Made by a program: the position numbers and the translations under genes | From: Pelagophyceae sp. CCMP2097 | Taxonomy: Eukaryota > Sar > Pelagophyceae | Length of the DNA: 53,967 nucleotides | NCBI GenBank assembly: GCA_026770575.1 | Contig: MU657175.1 | Coordinates: forward strand, 158,895-212,861 | Direction: 5' to 3' | The notes under the pieces: model-generated | What the model saw: only the letters and a program-made list of their open reading frames with translations | Database searches by the model: none | Told to the model about the DNA's origin: nothing | In this document: positions 1-9,852 of the stretch, piece after piece | How positions within the stretch are numbered: position 1 is the first letter of the stretch | Layout of the letters: each line of letters opens with the position of its first letter

Positions 1-175
1 TTTCTTCCCAAAGGTGGAACCTCACGGATGGACCCGGCGACGGACGGACAAACAGACAAACAGACGGACAGACAGACATAATTGCCCCTGGTAATCCTTC
101 AATCAAAGGACCCGAAGGGCCCTTGCCGTAAACTGACGTTGAATAAACGGCAAGGACCCTTCGGGTCCTCAATAA
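1..175 (-). repeat. Dispersed repeat R1, partial copy at window edge
   Basis: This stretch is nearly the same as 13689-13862. It has the same opening, a short run of GGACGGACAGAC-like units, and the same block in which a piece of an ACCCTTCGGGTCCT-type sequence recurs in inverted form. Only the part of R1 farthest from its poly-A tract is present; the rest lies outside the window. Orientation is set by the full copy at 13371-13862. Confidence 0.7.
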
Positions 176-1722
176 CTTGGACTTGATTGAAAAACAATAA
201 AAACTTCGTACATTAAGAAATGGCGGGCGGTTCGCGCGGCCCCCGCCGGCCGAGCGCGGTTAATGATGGCTCGCAGCCCCCTGGGGGGTGTGGGCTCTTA
301 GTTCGTCCAAAAAAATCGGGCCGCGACGCGCCGCCGCGCCCTCGGGAGCATCGCTGTGGTGCACGGGGTCGGTCGGCACTGTGGCGCGTCGGTCGGGGGG
401 CGTTTGGGGCGGTGATTAGTATCGCGCGTTGGCGGCGGGAGGCCTGGCTCGCAACCGCGACGGAACGCCTCGACGCAGCGCGCTCGGGCCGATGCTCCAG
501 CGGCTGCAAACGGTGGACGCGGCCCGTGGTCACGACTGCGGCGCGCCGTCGCCGTCGGGGCCGTCGTCGGCGGTGCCGCCTTGCAGATGCGGGGAGATAG
601 ACGACGGGTTCGTCTGCCAGCCGCGTTTGGCGCTCTCTCGCCTGGGCGGGGCGGGGACGCCGTGGTTACGCACGGGGACCACGACGTCCAAGGCTCCAAG
701 CCCCCCAGTCGAGTCGACGGCTCTCGCGCAGCGACCGCTCCGCCGCGCCAACCTCTTTGTCGCAGTCCGGCGCGCCGTGTGCTCCACGCGTCGACGGCCG
801 AGACGTCGAGAGGCAACGATTCCGCGCGAGTGCCGCGAGCGACGCAAGCGCGCATTCGGAGTTCAGAAGCGAATCGAACGGCCCGACACTCTCCAGAGCC
901 CCAGTTCGTGTTGGCGAAGCTCCTGCCCCGTCTCAAGCCGCTCGTGTCCATTCAAACGCCGTTTGACGATCGAGGATGCGTGATGACTTCCGACACACTC
1001 CTCTTCGATCGACGTCGATGGTATCGGCGTTTCACCTTGATGGGATCCAGCCGGGAGACCCCTGAGGTCTTCAGAGCCGGCTATCACCCCGGAGAGCAGT
1101 CCGCCGCACCGGCAAGCACCGCCAGACCCAAGCTAAAAAACGACCTCAAAAATCCCGATAACGTCCGAAATTTGGAACACTGGGCGTTTGCCAAAATCTT
1201 TGTCTTGAAGGGTCAAATCCGGCAAGGTGCTCAGTATTATTTGTATTATTAGATCTAGGAATTCCTATTAGGAATTCCTATGGTAATACCGCAAAACGTC
1301 ATAATGACGCGTCAATTTCTGGAGATATTCGTCAAGACTGAAAATGAACACAATACAATCAAGCGCGGTGCGTTGGCCGCGTTTCCCTGGGCTCACGAAC
1401 TGCTTCCGCGACTGATCCAAAACTGGCGTCTCATTCCGGACACAGCAGTTACAGCAGGCTCCTCTTCGTAATCGTCGCAACAAACTTCACGATCCGCAAG
1501 ATCTTGCTGCAAAACGTTCAAAATGCCGTCTGGAACTTTCCCCTGACGGCTGATCATCAAAGGGCAATCTCATTTGCGGGAACAGAACAGGCAAACTCAA
1601 CGCTTCCGCAACAACCGACTGCGGCGCCGCGAGAGCCGCGCGAGCCGAACCGCACGAGCGCGCGCGCGCCGCGAGACGTCCAAAGCCGAAGCCCGGCCGG
1701 CGGCGTCCGGACGGGGCTGAAG
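176..1722. other. No recognisable gene; palindrome pair at 1255-1280
   Basis: Long open frames exist on both strands at 213-1252, but they overlap one another, are Arg/Ala/Pro-rich and match no family I know, as expected for GC-rich non-coding DNA. Positions 1255-1280 hold two adjacent copies of the palindrome AGGAATTCCT. The same motif recurs beside mobile elements at about 13338, 14297 and 15503-15548. The hydrolase gene begins at 1723. Confidence 0.5.
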
Positions 1723-4066
1723 ATGATGCGGGCGGCGTGGGGCCTCGCCTGCGTTTGGGGCCTTGCCTGCGTCGGCGCCGCCGCGCGGCCGCGCAGCGTG
1801 GCCTGCCTCGGCGACTCGATTACGCTCGGGAAGTCGGCTTCGTTTGAAAACAAGACGTATCCTGGAGTTTTGCAGATGTTACTCGGAGAGACGTCCGTCG
1901 TGCAAAATTTCGGTGTTAGCGGGCGCACGGCCATGGAAGGAGACGCCTACAAGAATTCGCCGGCGTGGCTGTCCGCGCTGGAGGCGGAGGCGGACGTTTA
2001 CCTCATTTCGCTTGGAACAAACGACGCGAAAACCAAGTCCTAACCCGCGTCCGCCAGACGCGTCCAACGCAGACCGGGGCCCGAAAGCACCCTTCTCCAG
2101 GTACTGGGTCCCGGAGCTCGTGGACGGTGCGGAGGTGCCGATTGGCGAGATTTTCGTCGAAGCGTACGCTTCACTCATTACCGAGCTGACAAGCCTCCCG
2201 CACCAACCACGCGTCCTCGTCGCCGTCCCTTTGCCCCAAGTCGAAGGCAGGTCGCAGTGGGACGACCCCAGCGTTTTGAACGTTGAATTTCCGGACCTGC
2301 TTCGGAGGTGGTACGAAGGTTCGCTGAAAACGCCGTGGGTTTTGGGCACGGAGCTTTTAGACTTTCATGCCGCCTTTTTGCCGATAGACGGCAACATGTA
2401 CAAGGACGCGATCCATCCGAACGATTCCGGGTTTGCCGTGATGGGTGAAACTGCCTTTGAAGCGATTAGCAATGTGCGCTACGCCCCGTCAAAAGCGCCC
2501 ACGAAACAACCGACAGAAGCCCCCTCCTATTCGCCGACGTATGCACCATCCTACGCCCCCTCCGACAAACCGACGCTCCGACCGACGCCGAGACCTACAT
2601 TTGAACCGACGCCCGGGCCGACGCCGAGACCGTCGAGAGAGCCGACGTTCTTTCCGACTCTTTTTCCGACTTTCAGACCGACGTCTTCGCCCACTTCCAT
2701 GCCGACGTCAAGACCGACGGCCCTGCCCTCTTCCAAGCCTTCGGGAATGCCGTCTTCCAAGCCTTCGATGGTGCCTACTGCATTGCCTTCTGGCGTCCCG
2801 ACGCAGATGCCGTCTTCATCGCCGTCTTCAACGCCTTCAAGTGTGCCGAGCTCAATGCCGACGCGTGTGCCGACGGCGGCGCCGAGCGTGGCTCCGCTAA
2901 GGCCCGCAGCTGCAGTTTTATTGACTTCAGCGGTGGTGGTAATTTTCGATGCACGGCCGTTCGATGACACTTTCTCCACTTTCTTCGCAACCGCGCTCGA
3001 AGCCGCGGGCGTTTTAAGGCCCGGCGATAGAATCGTTTCTGTTAGCGCGGCGGCGTTTGAGTCGAGCAGATTCCGTGGTCTCGGCAGGACAGCTTCGGCG
3101 ACAAAGGTTTCCTTCGAGGTGATCCGCTGTTGCGCCTTTGACCCGCAAAAAGCGCTGAGACCCTTCCAGAATGCGCTGAAATTGGCAGTCGAGGGAGGCG
3201 CGCTGGAGGCAGCGCTTCGACAAGAGTGGGATTCCGGTTTAGAAGTCGACGTTGAAAAGTCCGCACTGTTGAATTTGCGCGCTTCGTTCTACGCCAACCC
3301 AAACAGCAGCGGCGGCGCGAGCCACGCGGGCGCGACGGTGCTATTGGCGTTGGCCATTTTGGCGGCGGGGTTGCTGCTTTGCATTGCGCTGTGCGCGTTG
3401 GCCGTCAAGCGGCGCCGCGAAAAGGTCGCATCGCAGGCGCAGCTGCGCCCAATGGCGATTTTGGCCTCGCCGGCGACGCTCCCGCCGGCGGCGCTTTTGA
3501 AGTTAGACGGACAGAAGTCGCCGCGGAAACAGTGGTCACCCACGCTGAAAAACCGCGACCTGAAGAACCGCGACGCCACGCTCGACCCGACCGTCTTCCG
3601 AATCGACGACGGCGACGACGACTCCGCCTGCGCCGACGCCGCCGATGAACCACCGGCCTCAGCGCAGCCCGCCGCGGAACACGCGTCTGTCTCATTGGCG
3701 GCTCCGAGCACCGCGCCGCTGCCGAGCTTTTCCGCGGCGGCGCTCTTCTACGGCAGTGCCGGCACCAGCGACGCCGCCGGCACCAGCGACGCCGCCGGCA
3801 CCAGCGGCGCCGCTGGCACCAGCGGCGCCGCCGTCGCCGCTGCCGCCGCCGGCCGCGCAGCGCAGGACGGCTTGGCGCCGGACGGCGGCGCTGCGCCAGA
3901 CGGCGGTGTCGCGCCGGACGCATCCGCGACGGCGTGGACCGCGGGCGGCGCAGCGCGCGTCCGTGGCCGTTGCGCGGGCCCAAGCGCCGCCGCGGCGGAC
4001 GGCTCCGCGCCGCCGCCGCTGTGGGTGGAAGAAGCGACCCTGCTAGTCACACCACGGAAGAAGTGA
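1723..4066 (+). CDS. Membrane-tethered SGNH/GDSL hydrolase with Pro/Thr-rich stalk
   Basis: Predicted 759-residue type I membrane protein, join(1723..2036, 2101..4066). The start is the first Met of a signal peptide (two Met codons, then a hydrophobic run to about residue 21). The SGNH block I motif GDSI lies at residues 30-33 and block III GTND at 98-101; the block V Asp/His motif (DAIHP) is encoded near 2405. A frame change and stop at 2041 are removed by a 64-nt GT-AG intron (2037-2100). This gives GTNDAKTKYW, which fits the GTND-x-K-x-x-x-W pattern of acyl-esterase-type SGNH hydrolases. About 100 residues of PT/PS repeats follow, typical of stramenopile surface proteins, then a globular region, one TM helix (about 3325-3400) with a basic stop-transfer, and an Ala/Ser/Pro-rich tail. 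The substrate is unknown; an extracellular ester is likely. The donor (GTCCTA) is weak, so a frameshift remains possible. Confidence 0.8.
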
Positions 4067-5107
4067 CGCACCGCCGCCCGACGACGCCAGCCCGATTTTC
4101 AAGACCATGCGCTCTTTGTTCGATATCTAAATGATCCCCCAACTCAAACGACCATGCTCGGGGTTCACAGGGCCGCGCTCTCGATGTTCGAACGATTGGC
4201 GTCAACCCGCGGGTGTCCGCAGAGGCTGTTGCAACGAGTGCGCCCGCGAGCAGCTGCGCCCACCTGGCCTGCTGCGGCGCACGAAGCCAGTCGCTGCGGC
4301 AGGCGAAAATCACAGAACAATTTGCGTAGTTTACGAAAACCCTCTCTCTCTGAACGCATGTGATATTCTGAGGAATTTTCACGAATCACGATTCCAGGAA
4401 TCACATGTAATTCGCGGAAACTTTGGTGAAAGCCGAAACTTGAAGTATCCGTACCGAAATTTGAAGAACCAGAAGGTCGAAACTTGAAAAAAACAGAGTA
4501 CAATTGTACAGAACCCGAAAACAGGAAGCAAGCAAGGAACATGTCCGACGCGGAGTCGAACCGGCCGACGGCGAACGTGCGCCCCCCTCCCGAGATGCAT
4601 GCGTCTCGCCGCGTCGGTGCTTTGCGCGTCGTGGTTCAAGCCGTCTCGTCAGGCCGCGAAGAAACAAAAGTTCGCCAGGAAGGCCGACAATGCCTCACGT
4701 TCCGCGTAGACGGTGCGCCGAGATCCCTACGACTCCCCACATCGGTGGAACGGCCTCGCGCCCAGCGAAGAGATGCGTCGGCGGTCCTCGTTGGTCGACG
4801 CCGTTTGGTCAGGCCACCGGGGCGCACGGTGTCGCGCGCGTCGACGCCACCGACACCTTTGCGTTCGACGCCACGTCGCGCGACGCCGCGTCGCCCGACA
4901 CCGCGCCGTAGCGCCAAACGCCCGGAACCGGGCCCAGTTTTGCTCGAAGGACCAGTGACGTGACCCGCTTCTCTTATGTAGGCCCGTGGAAACGCGCAAC
5001 AAATGCGTGGACGCGAACAAAACGTTCGCCGTGACGCGGACCGTCACTGAGGACGGGTATATTCCCCCATTTTTTTTTATTCCCCCATTTTTTCTAGACA
5101 GGTTTCC
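4067..5107. other. Intergenic, no supported gene
   Basis: Several overlapping open frames at 4131-5119 are compositionally biased (Arg/Pro/Thr) and have no recognisable domain or convincing splice pattern. Around 4370-4480 the sequence is AT-richer, with short AAACTTGAA/GGAATTT-like words repeated in both orientations. I see no RNA gene. Confidence 0.4.
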
Positions 5108-5471
5108 AGTAAAAGTCAATTTAAGAACCTGGTCAATTTAAGAACCGACGAAAAAATCGACAAAAGACGTTCAATATCCCAATAAGGCATTTATAAGACC
5201 CAATTAAAATCCATTAAATCCATTATTGGGATATTATCCGGCTCCAGGGACCCGGTTCTTAATCTGACCGGCGTTTTTTTTAGAACCGATGGTCGGTCCG
5301 GACTCTCTGCCTATGCTAAATTTCTCACAGAGGTCCTCCGCGGACGCCATGATTTTGGGGTGGGTGGAGGGGACCCAGACGCGTCCCATGGCAGCGTCAA
5401 AACCGCAAACAACGGCGTCGCCGGGCCGCTGATTTTTTTTCGCTTAGCCGGTTCTTAAATTGACTTTTACT
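5108..5471. mobile_element. MITE-A copy 1 (non-autonomous TIR element)
   Basis: The ends are inverted repeats: AGTAAAAGTCAATTTAAGAA begins at 5108 and its complement ends at 5471. The interior is non-coding, with a second GTCAATTTAAGAACC just inside the left end. The whole ~365 bp recurs inverted at 34196-34560, where it is flanked by TA on both sides, suggesting TA target duplication as in Tc1/mariner-type MITEs. In this copy the right tip is interrupted: the expected final bases (CTCTA) lie beyond MITE-B at about 6031. Confidence 0.85.
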
Positions 5472-6028
5472 AGGGAGGTTCACTTTTTTTGAACAAGTTC
5501 TGAACTCAGAGTTCAGGCGATAGTTCAGAACTTGTTCAAAACATTTATTGGATGTGAGGCTGACTGGCCGTGCTGTGCGCTTCTCGTGGTGAGGCTGACG
5601 TGTCCTGCAGAGAACAAAACGTCAAACGCGACGCAGAAAAAGTTGAATTTGCACTCAACTGCATTGGGTCACGGAAATTGTGATAGGCTATCACGGAAAT
5701 TGTTTGGGTGTCGCGCGGAAACTGTTTTCGCTGCGCGCGGCGCGAAGGGCGACGCGCTTCGGCGGCGCGTTTGTCGCGCCGAGCGCGCGGCGGCGGCACG
5801 CGTCGATCGCGCCCGGGCGCGTCGAAAACGGTGCGCTACGGAGCGAGGACGGCCGCCGGGACGGACCCCGCGGCACGCAATAAACGCCGTTCAACCCTCG
5901 TATTTTCCAATGTGCAAGGCAGTTCTGAACTTGTTTAGAACACCGAGTTCTGAATTCAACATTTCCTAACAGCGTATTTGCGTTTTCTGAACCAGTTCTG
6001 AACTTGTTCAAAAAAAGTGAACCTCCCT
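5472..6028. mobile_element. MITE-B inserted in the tip of MITE-A
   Basis: A 557-bp element with about 35-bp near-perfect terminal inverted repeats. The left end AGGGAGGTTCACTTTTTTTG starts at 5472 and its complement ends at 6028; the repeats continue through TTCTGAACT. It is flanked by the trinucleotide ACT (5469-5471 and 6029-6031), a likely 3-bp target duplication. The interior has further inverted copies of the TTCTGAACT word (5520-5540, 5930-5960) and no transposase. A 3-bp duplication and GGG-starting ends would suit a PIF/Harbinger-like or similar family, but this is not decisive. Confidence 0.85.
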
Positions 6029-6377
6029 ACTCTAGGATTCCTACGTTCAATTTTGTTTCCACGAGCAGCTCAATTGCAGCTCCGCGATTCCACGCGAGCT
6101 CCAGTATCCTGGGAATCCGCGGCGAGCGCTTCGAATCGAAACGGTGGCAAATCGACCCTCAAGCGCCGGCCCTCGAGCGGCGGCCGGGCGAGACCGCGGC
6201 AAGGTGCGAATTTACTGCGAAGGAAAGGTGTTCCAGGAGGGGGTGCGAGGAAGTGTGTGGGAGGGCGGGGCGAAATGCCTGCGCGGGGCCAAACTGCGCT
6301 CCCCGTCGCCTCTGCGCGGCGGTGCCCGAGCGCCAGAGGCGCTGACGATACGACGCAGGTCGTGCGAGAGTCGACGC

Positions 6378-7663
6378 ATGCGGAACAGCAGCATGCCGGG
6401 CGAGAGCATGCCGGGCGAAAGCACGCGCAGCGACAGGCGCGCCCTGGCCGCCGACGAGTCACCTTTGGCATGGCGGCGGCCTCTTTCGGCGCACGCGCCG
6501 GACGAGGCGCGCCGCTGCGACTTGGACGGAGCGTGCGGCGGCGACGGGGCGCGCGAGGCGCCGGCCGCCGCAACGCCGGCCGGCGGCGCTTCGTTTCGTT
6601 TCGGTGGCTGGCTCAGCGCATTGCTGCATTCCAACGCGGCGTTCTTCGTCGGCTGCGCGCTCGGCGTTTTCGGCATCGCGGTTGGCGTTCCCCGATTCGC
6701 GCGGGTGTCGAAAACGCCGCTGGGCGTGGACACTGGCACGAGCGCCAAAGACGCGGCATCCATCGCTCGGTCGGCGGAGTACGCTTTGCGCTTGCGCGAG
6801 TGGAAGGCGCTGGAGCGCCATTTTAACGAGGTTCGACTTAAAGAAAAAGGGGACATTTGGGACGCGGCAAAAGTCGTCGGGTTCGTATCCGCGTCACCTT
6901 TATGGAATACCATTGGAGAGGTCGAAACCTGGACGGCGGATCCCATACCTACTGTATGGGCTCCCACGGTCCCCGTGGCAGCATGCCATCGAACAGTCCA
7001 CGCGCCTTATTCAACTTGAAGTTATAAACAACCAGGATCGTCCTTTTCGCCGCAACCGCCTGGCTCTGCGCCCGCCACGCCTACGAGCGCAGGCGATCCG
7101 GGCAAACGATGCCGCCGGCGACGCCGAAGGCGCGGCTGCGGCGCAAAGTCCGGAAACGGCGCGCACCGACGCAGGCCCCAGCGCCGCCGCGACACACGAC
7201 GGCGCCGCGGACGCCCCGGGCGCCGCGCGCGCCGCGGGCGCCGAGGACGCGCAACGCGGAGCGCGACGAGGCGCGGCCCGCCGATGAGCGAAACGAGGCG
7301 CGGCACGATAAGCGCGACTCGGAAGAGTCGGACGACGACGACCTCGACGTTTACGCAGAGAAACTCGACGCGTTCTTCGCGGTGCCGGGCTCCGCGGTGC
7401 CGCCGGGCTCCCCCGCCGCGGCGGGCTCCGCGGCGGCGGCGGCCGTCCCCGCGGCGGCGGATTCCCCCGCGGCGGCGCCGTTCCCCGCGGCCGCGCCAGA
7501 ACCCGACGAGTGTCCCATCTGCCTCGACGCGGCGCGCGACGCGGCGCTGGTGCCCTGCGGCCACCGCTGCTGCTCAAACTGCGCTCGCGATCTTCAAAAG
7601 AAAAAAGGGTACTGCTTCTTCTGCCGGGCAAAGATCCAAGCAATCCTCCGCACCTGGGATTGA
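6378..7663 (+). CDS. Two-TM RING-finger protein, probable membrane E3 ubiquitin ligase
   Basis: Predicted join(6378..6880, 7036..7663), 376 residues. A Ser/Ala-rich N-terminus is followed by a TM helix (about residues 83-105, LLHSNAAFFVGCALGVFGIA), about 65 polar residues, and a second TM that spans the splice (VVG then IVLFAATAWLC). Next come a basic then acidic low-complexity stretch and a C-terminal C3HC4 RING: CPIC, CGH, a CxxC pair and YCFFC, ending 14 residues before the stop. TM-loop-TM-RING resembles mitochondrial/chloroplast MUL1/SPL1-type ligases, but the loop is much shorter than theirs and I cannot see their conserved domain. The 155-nt intron is inferred from the frame change and phase fit (donor GTTCGT, acceptor CCAG); the first Met is also a guess. 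The RING and stop codon are firm. Confidence 0.7.
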
Positions 7664-7983
7664 CCCCTCCGTACACGGGATTGACCCTTCCGACGCCTCC
7701 TGCGTCCGTAAAAACACGCCGGCATCCGCCCTCCGCGCCCGGGATGGAAGCCCGATGAACGCCTCCGCAAGCACGCGGCGTGGAGCCACAAGGTCGGCCC
7801 CGGAAGCGTATCACGCAAATGTCCGAGCGTCGGACGATCGAGGCAATCGTGCTCCTTGCGGTTGCGGCGCCCGCCGGGATGCGCCAAAGGGCATCGCCGC
7901 AGGCGCCGCGGGAGACGCACTAGTACTGTTATTATTAAGTTCTGGCTTATAGTTTCTCCGAAGCGACGGAGACGGGCGTGTGC

Positions 7984-9202
7984 ATGGGCGCCCGGGCCGT
8001 GGTCATGTTCGCGCCGCCGAACCTCCAGGCGTACGTCAATGAGCGGACGCGCACCAAGCTTCAGCAGTTCGTCGGCGCGGAGCGCGCGGCGGGCCTCGGC
8101 GACGGCGCGCTCCGCGACATGGCCTATTCCGAGATCGTGCGCGACGCCGAAGGGTACGCGTTGCAACTAAAGGCATGCATCCTCGATCGAGGCGCTGCGG
8201 CGGGAGGACGTTGGAGAGAATGTGTTTTTGGAGCGGAGGGGCGTCGAGCCGATGAACGTAGGTCTTTCCGCGTGGCATGGGCGGGCGGGGACCAGCGCCA
8301 AGCTTATGACGGCGCGGACGACGGGCATCGCGCTGTCGCGCAAAGCACAGCACGAGGCGGTGATGGCGCTCGCACGGAAGAAGCCCAGGCTCGGCGGAAA
8401 CGTGCACGTAAAGGCCGGCAAGGAGTCGGAACGAAAGCGGCAAGACGGCTCTGCGGCGCCGGCGCAAGTGCGCCGCTTTGAGCACACGAAGGCGTCGACC
8501 GCGGAGTTCGTGACGGGCGCTATTGCGCGGGCCGACGCGGCGGCGACGGAGCTCGGACGCTCTCTCGCGAAAACGGCGGCAAAAGTGCTACATGACCAAC
8601 AGGACCGGGACGTGGTACGCACTGGAGAGGTCGTCGCTGCTTTCCAGGCCCGGCACGCGCGCGCAGCCGCGGGCCGCGCATCCGCGCGGGCGAAACTCGA
8701 GACGCTGCCGGTGTCTGACCAGCGGCCGGCGGTCGCATCAAACTTGTCCGACTTGTTCCCGCTGGGCAGCTTCAACTCCAAGGAAAAGATCTGCGCGGAG
8801 CTGACTGCACGTGGCGTGTCGTGGTCGGTGGACGACCCTTGGCTTGAGAAAGAGACGAATATCGGCCTCACGTTCAAGCAGAAGCTCAAGGTACGTTCTC
8901 CGCCCACGGTCGTAAAATCGGAATCGTCAAGAGGCTCGGAGACTCCTAGAACGCCCTCGTCAGAGGCGCGGGGGAGCCGGGGACGTTTTCGTGGCGAAAA
9001 ATGCCCGAAATTCCGTCACGGACGCCTTCCACCGTAGGCGCTCCCCGACGTCGTGACTGATCCCGCCTCGAAAAAGAGCTTCTTGAAGCGCCTCAGGCCC
9101 TCGTGAGAGGAGGACGACGCGGACGAGGACCACGCCGAGCGATTCTTGGCCGCTGACGACGTGAATCAGTTCGGTGAAAACGACGGCGAGGCGCTTGAGT
9201 GA
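7984..9202 (+). CDS. Conserved-looking protein of unknown function, three exons
   Basis: Predicted join(7984..8136, 8192..8890, 9110..9202), 314 residues. A frame change near 8180 is explained by a 55-nt intron with a GTGCGC donor, which leaves phase 0 on both sides. The second intron (219 nt) has a GTACGT donor. The last exon is short and acidic (EDDADEDHAE...) and ends at a TGA. The protein is mixed-charge and soluble, with no TM or signal peptide and an Ala/Arg-rich helical centre. The segment around NLSDLFPLGSFNSKEKIC to TFKQKLK looks folded. I do not recognise the family. Upstream coding exons cannot be excluded; the RING gene ends 320 bp before it on the same strand. Confidence 0.6.
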
Positions 9203-9852
9203 CCGCCACAAAGGCACCATGCCGTAATTTGTAAAGAGATCGATACGGGTTGCTCTCATGGGTCCGAGGACCGTATACAATTCTTAGGGTTCTGGGTTGG
9301 GCGCATGGTTGACGAGAAAAGAGCAGGCGGTGGGCTCAAAAGCTATACCGATCGATTCACCAAACTCTACTCTTCAAGTACCAGTTTTACGACACGACGT
9401 CCATCCTATGGACCCAACGACAGCACCTGCAGCTTCAAATAGCCCGTTCCGAGACCCCGCCGACGAGGAAGTAGCGAAATGTGTCCGACAAAAAATCGCA
9501 AATCGGACCGGGAAGCCGCAACGCCGCGCGGATCTCCCCCAAAGAAGGTGCAGGGCTCTATACCTAGGTCTAATGAACGTATAGAACCCTTAGGGTTCTA
9601 GATCCGTGACCTGGAAGACCGTCATCTAGAGTCGACCACACGCAAGATAGTTTGATAAAGTTTAAGAAACCGAGGATAATTTCGGTTGCATTTTCTATCG
9701 AGCTTTCAGAGCCTGCTTGCTAGATTTAATTTGCACTCCGCTTAACGAATTGCGCACGATAACTGTCTAGCATACCCCAACGTACAAGCACTTGCCTGCA
9801 AGTCCCCCAGTTGCTCAATAAAATATATTTGATTAAATTAATTGATTTCGGA
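9203..9852. other. Intergenic, no gene seen
   Basis: This stretch is AT-richer than its surroundings. Two similar words containing CTTAGGGTTCT sit about 300 bp apart (near 9281 and 9587) in the same orientation. The second lies in the palindrome AGAACCC-TTA-GGGTTCT. No coding potential is evident. Confidence 0.4.

Noticed and set aside
2030..2050. Frameshift in the SGNH hydrolase
   Set aside because: A 64-nt GT-AG intron with correct phase restores the family spacing after GTND better than any base change.
4535..4620. Possible minus-strand tRNA with a GGTTCGACTCC-like B box
   Set aside because: Neither the acceptor nor the T stem pairs properly, and no A box or anticodon arm can be placed.
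9281..9600. Interstitial telomeric repeat (TTAGGG)
   Set aside because: Only isolated single units; no tandem TTAGGG or TTTAGGG run.
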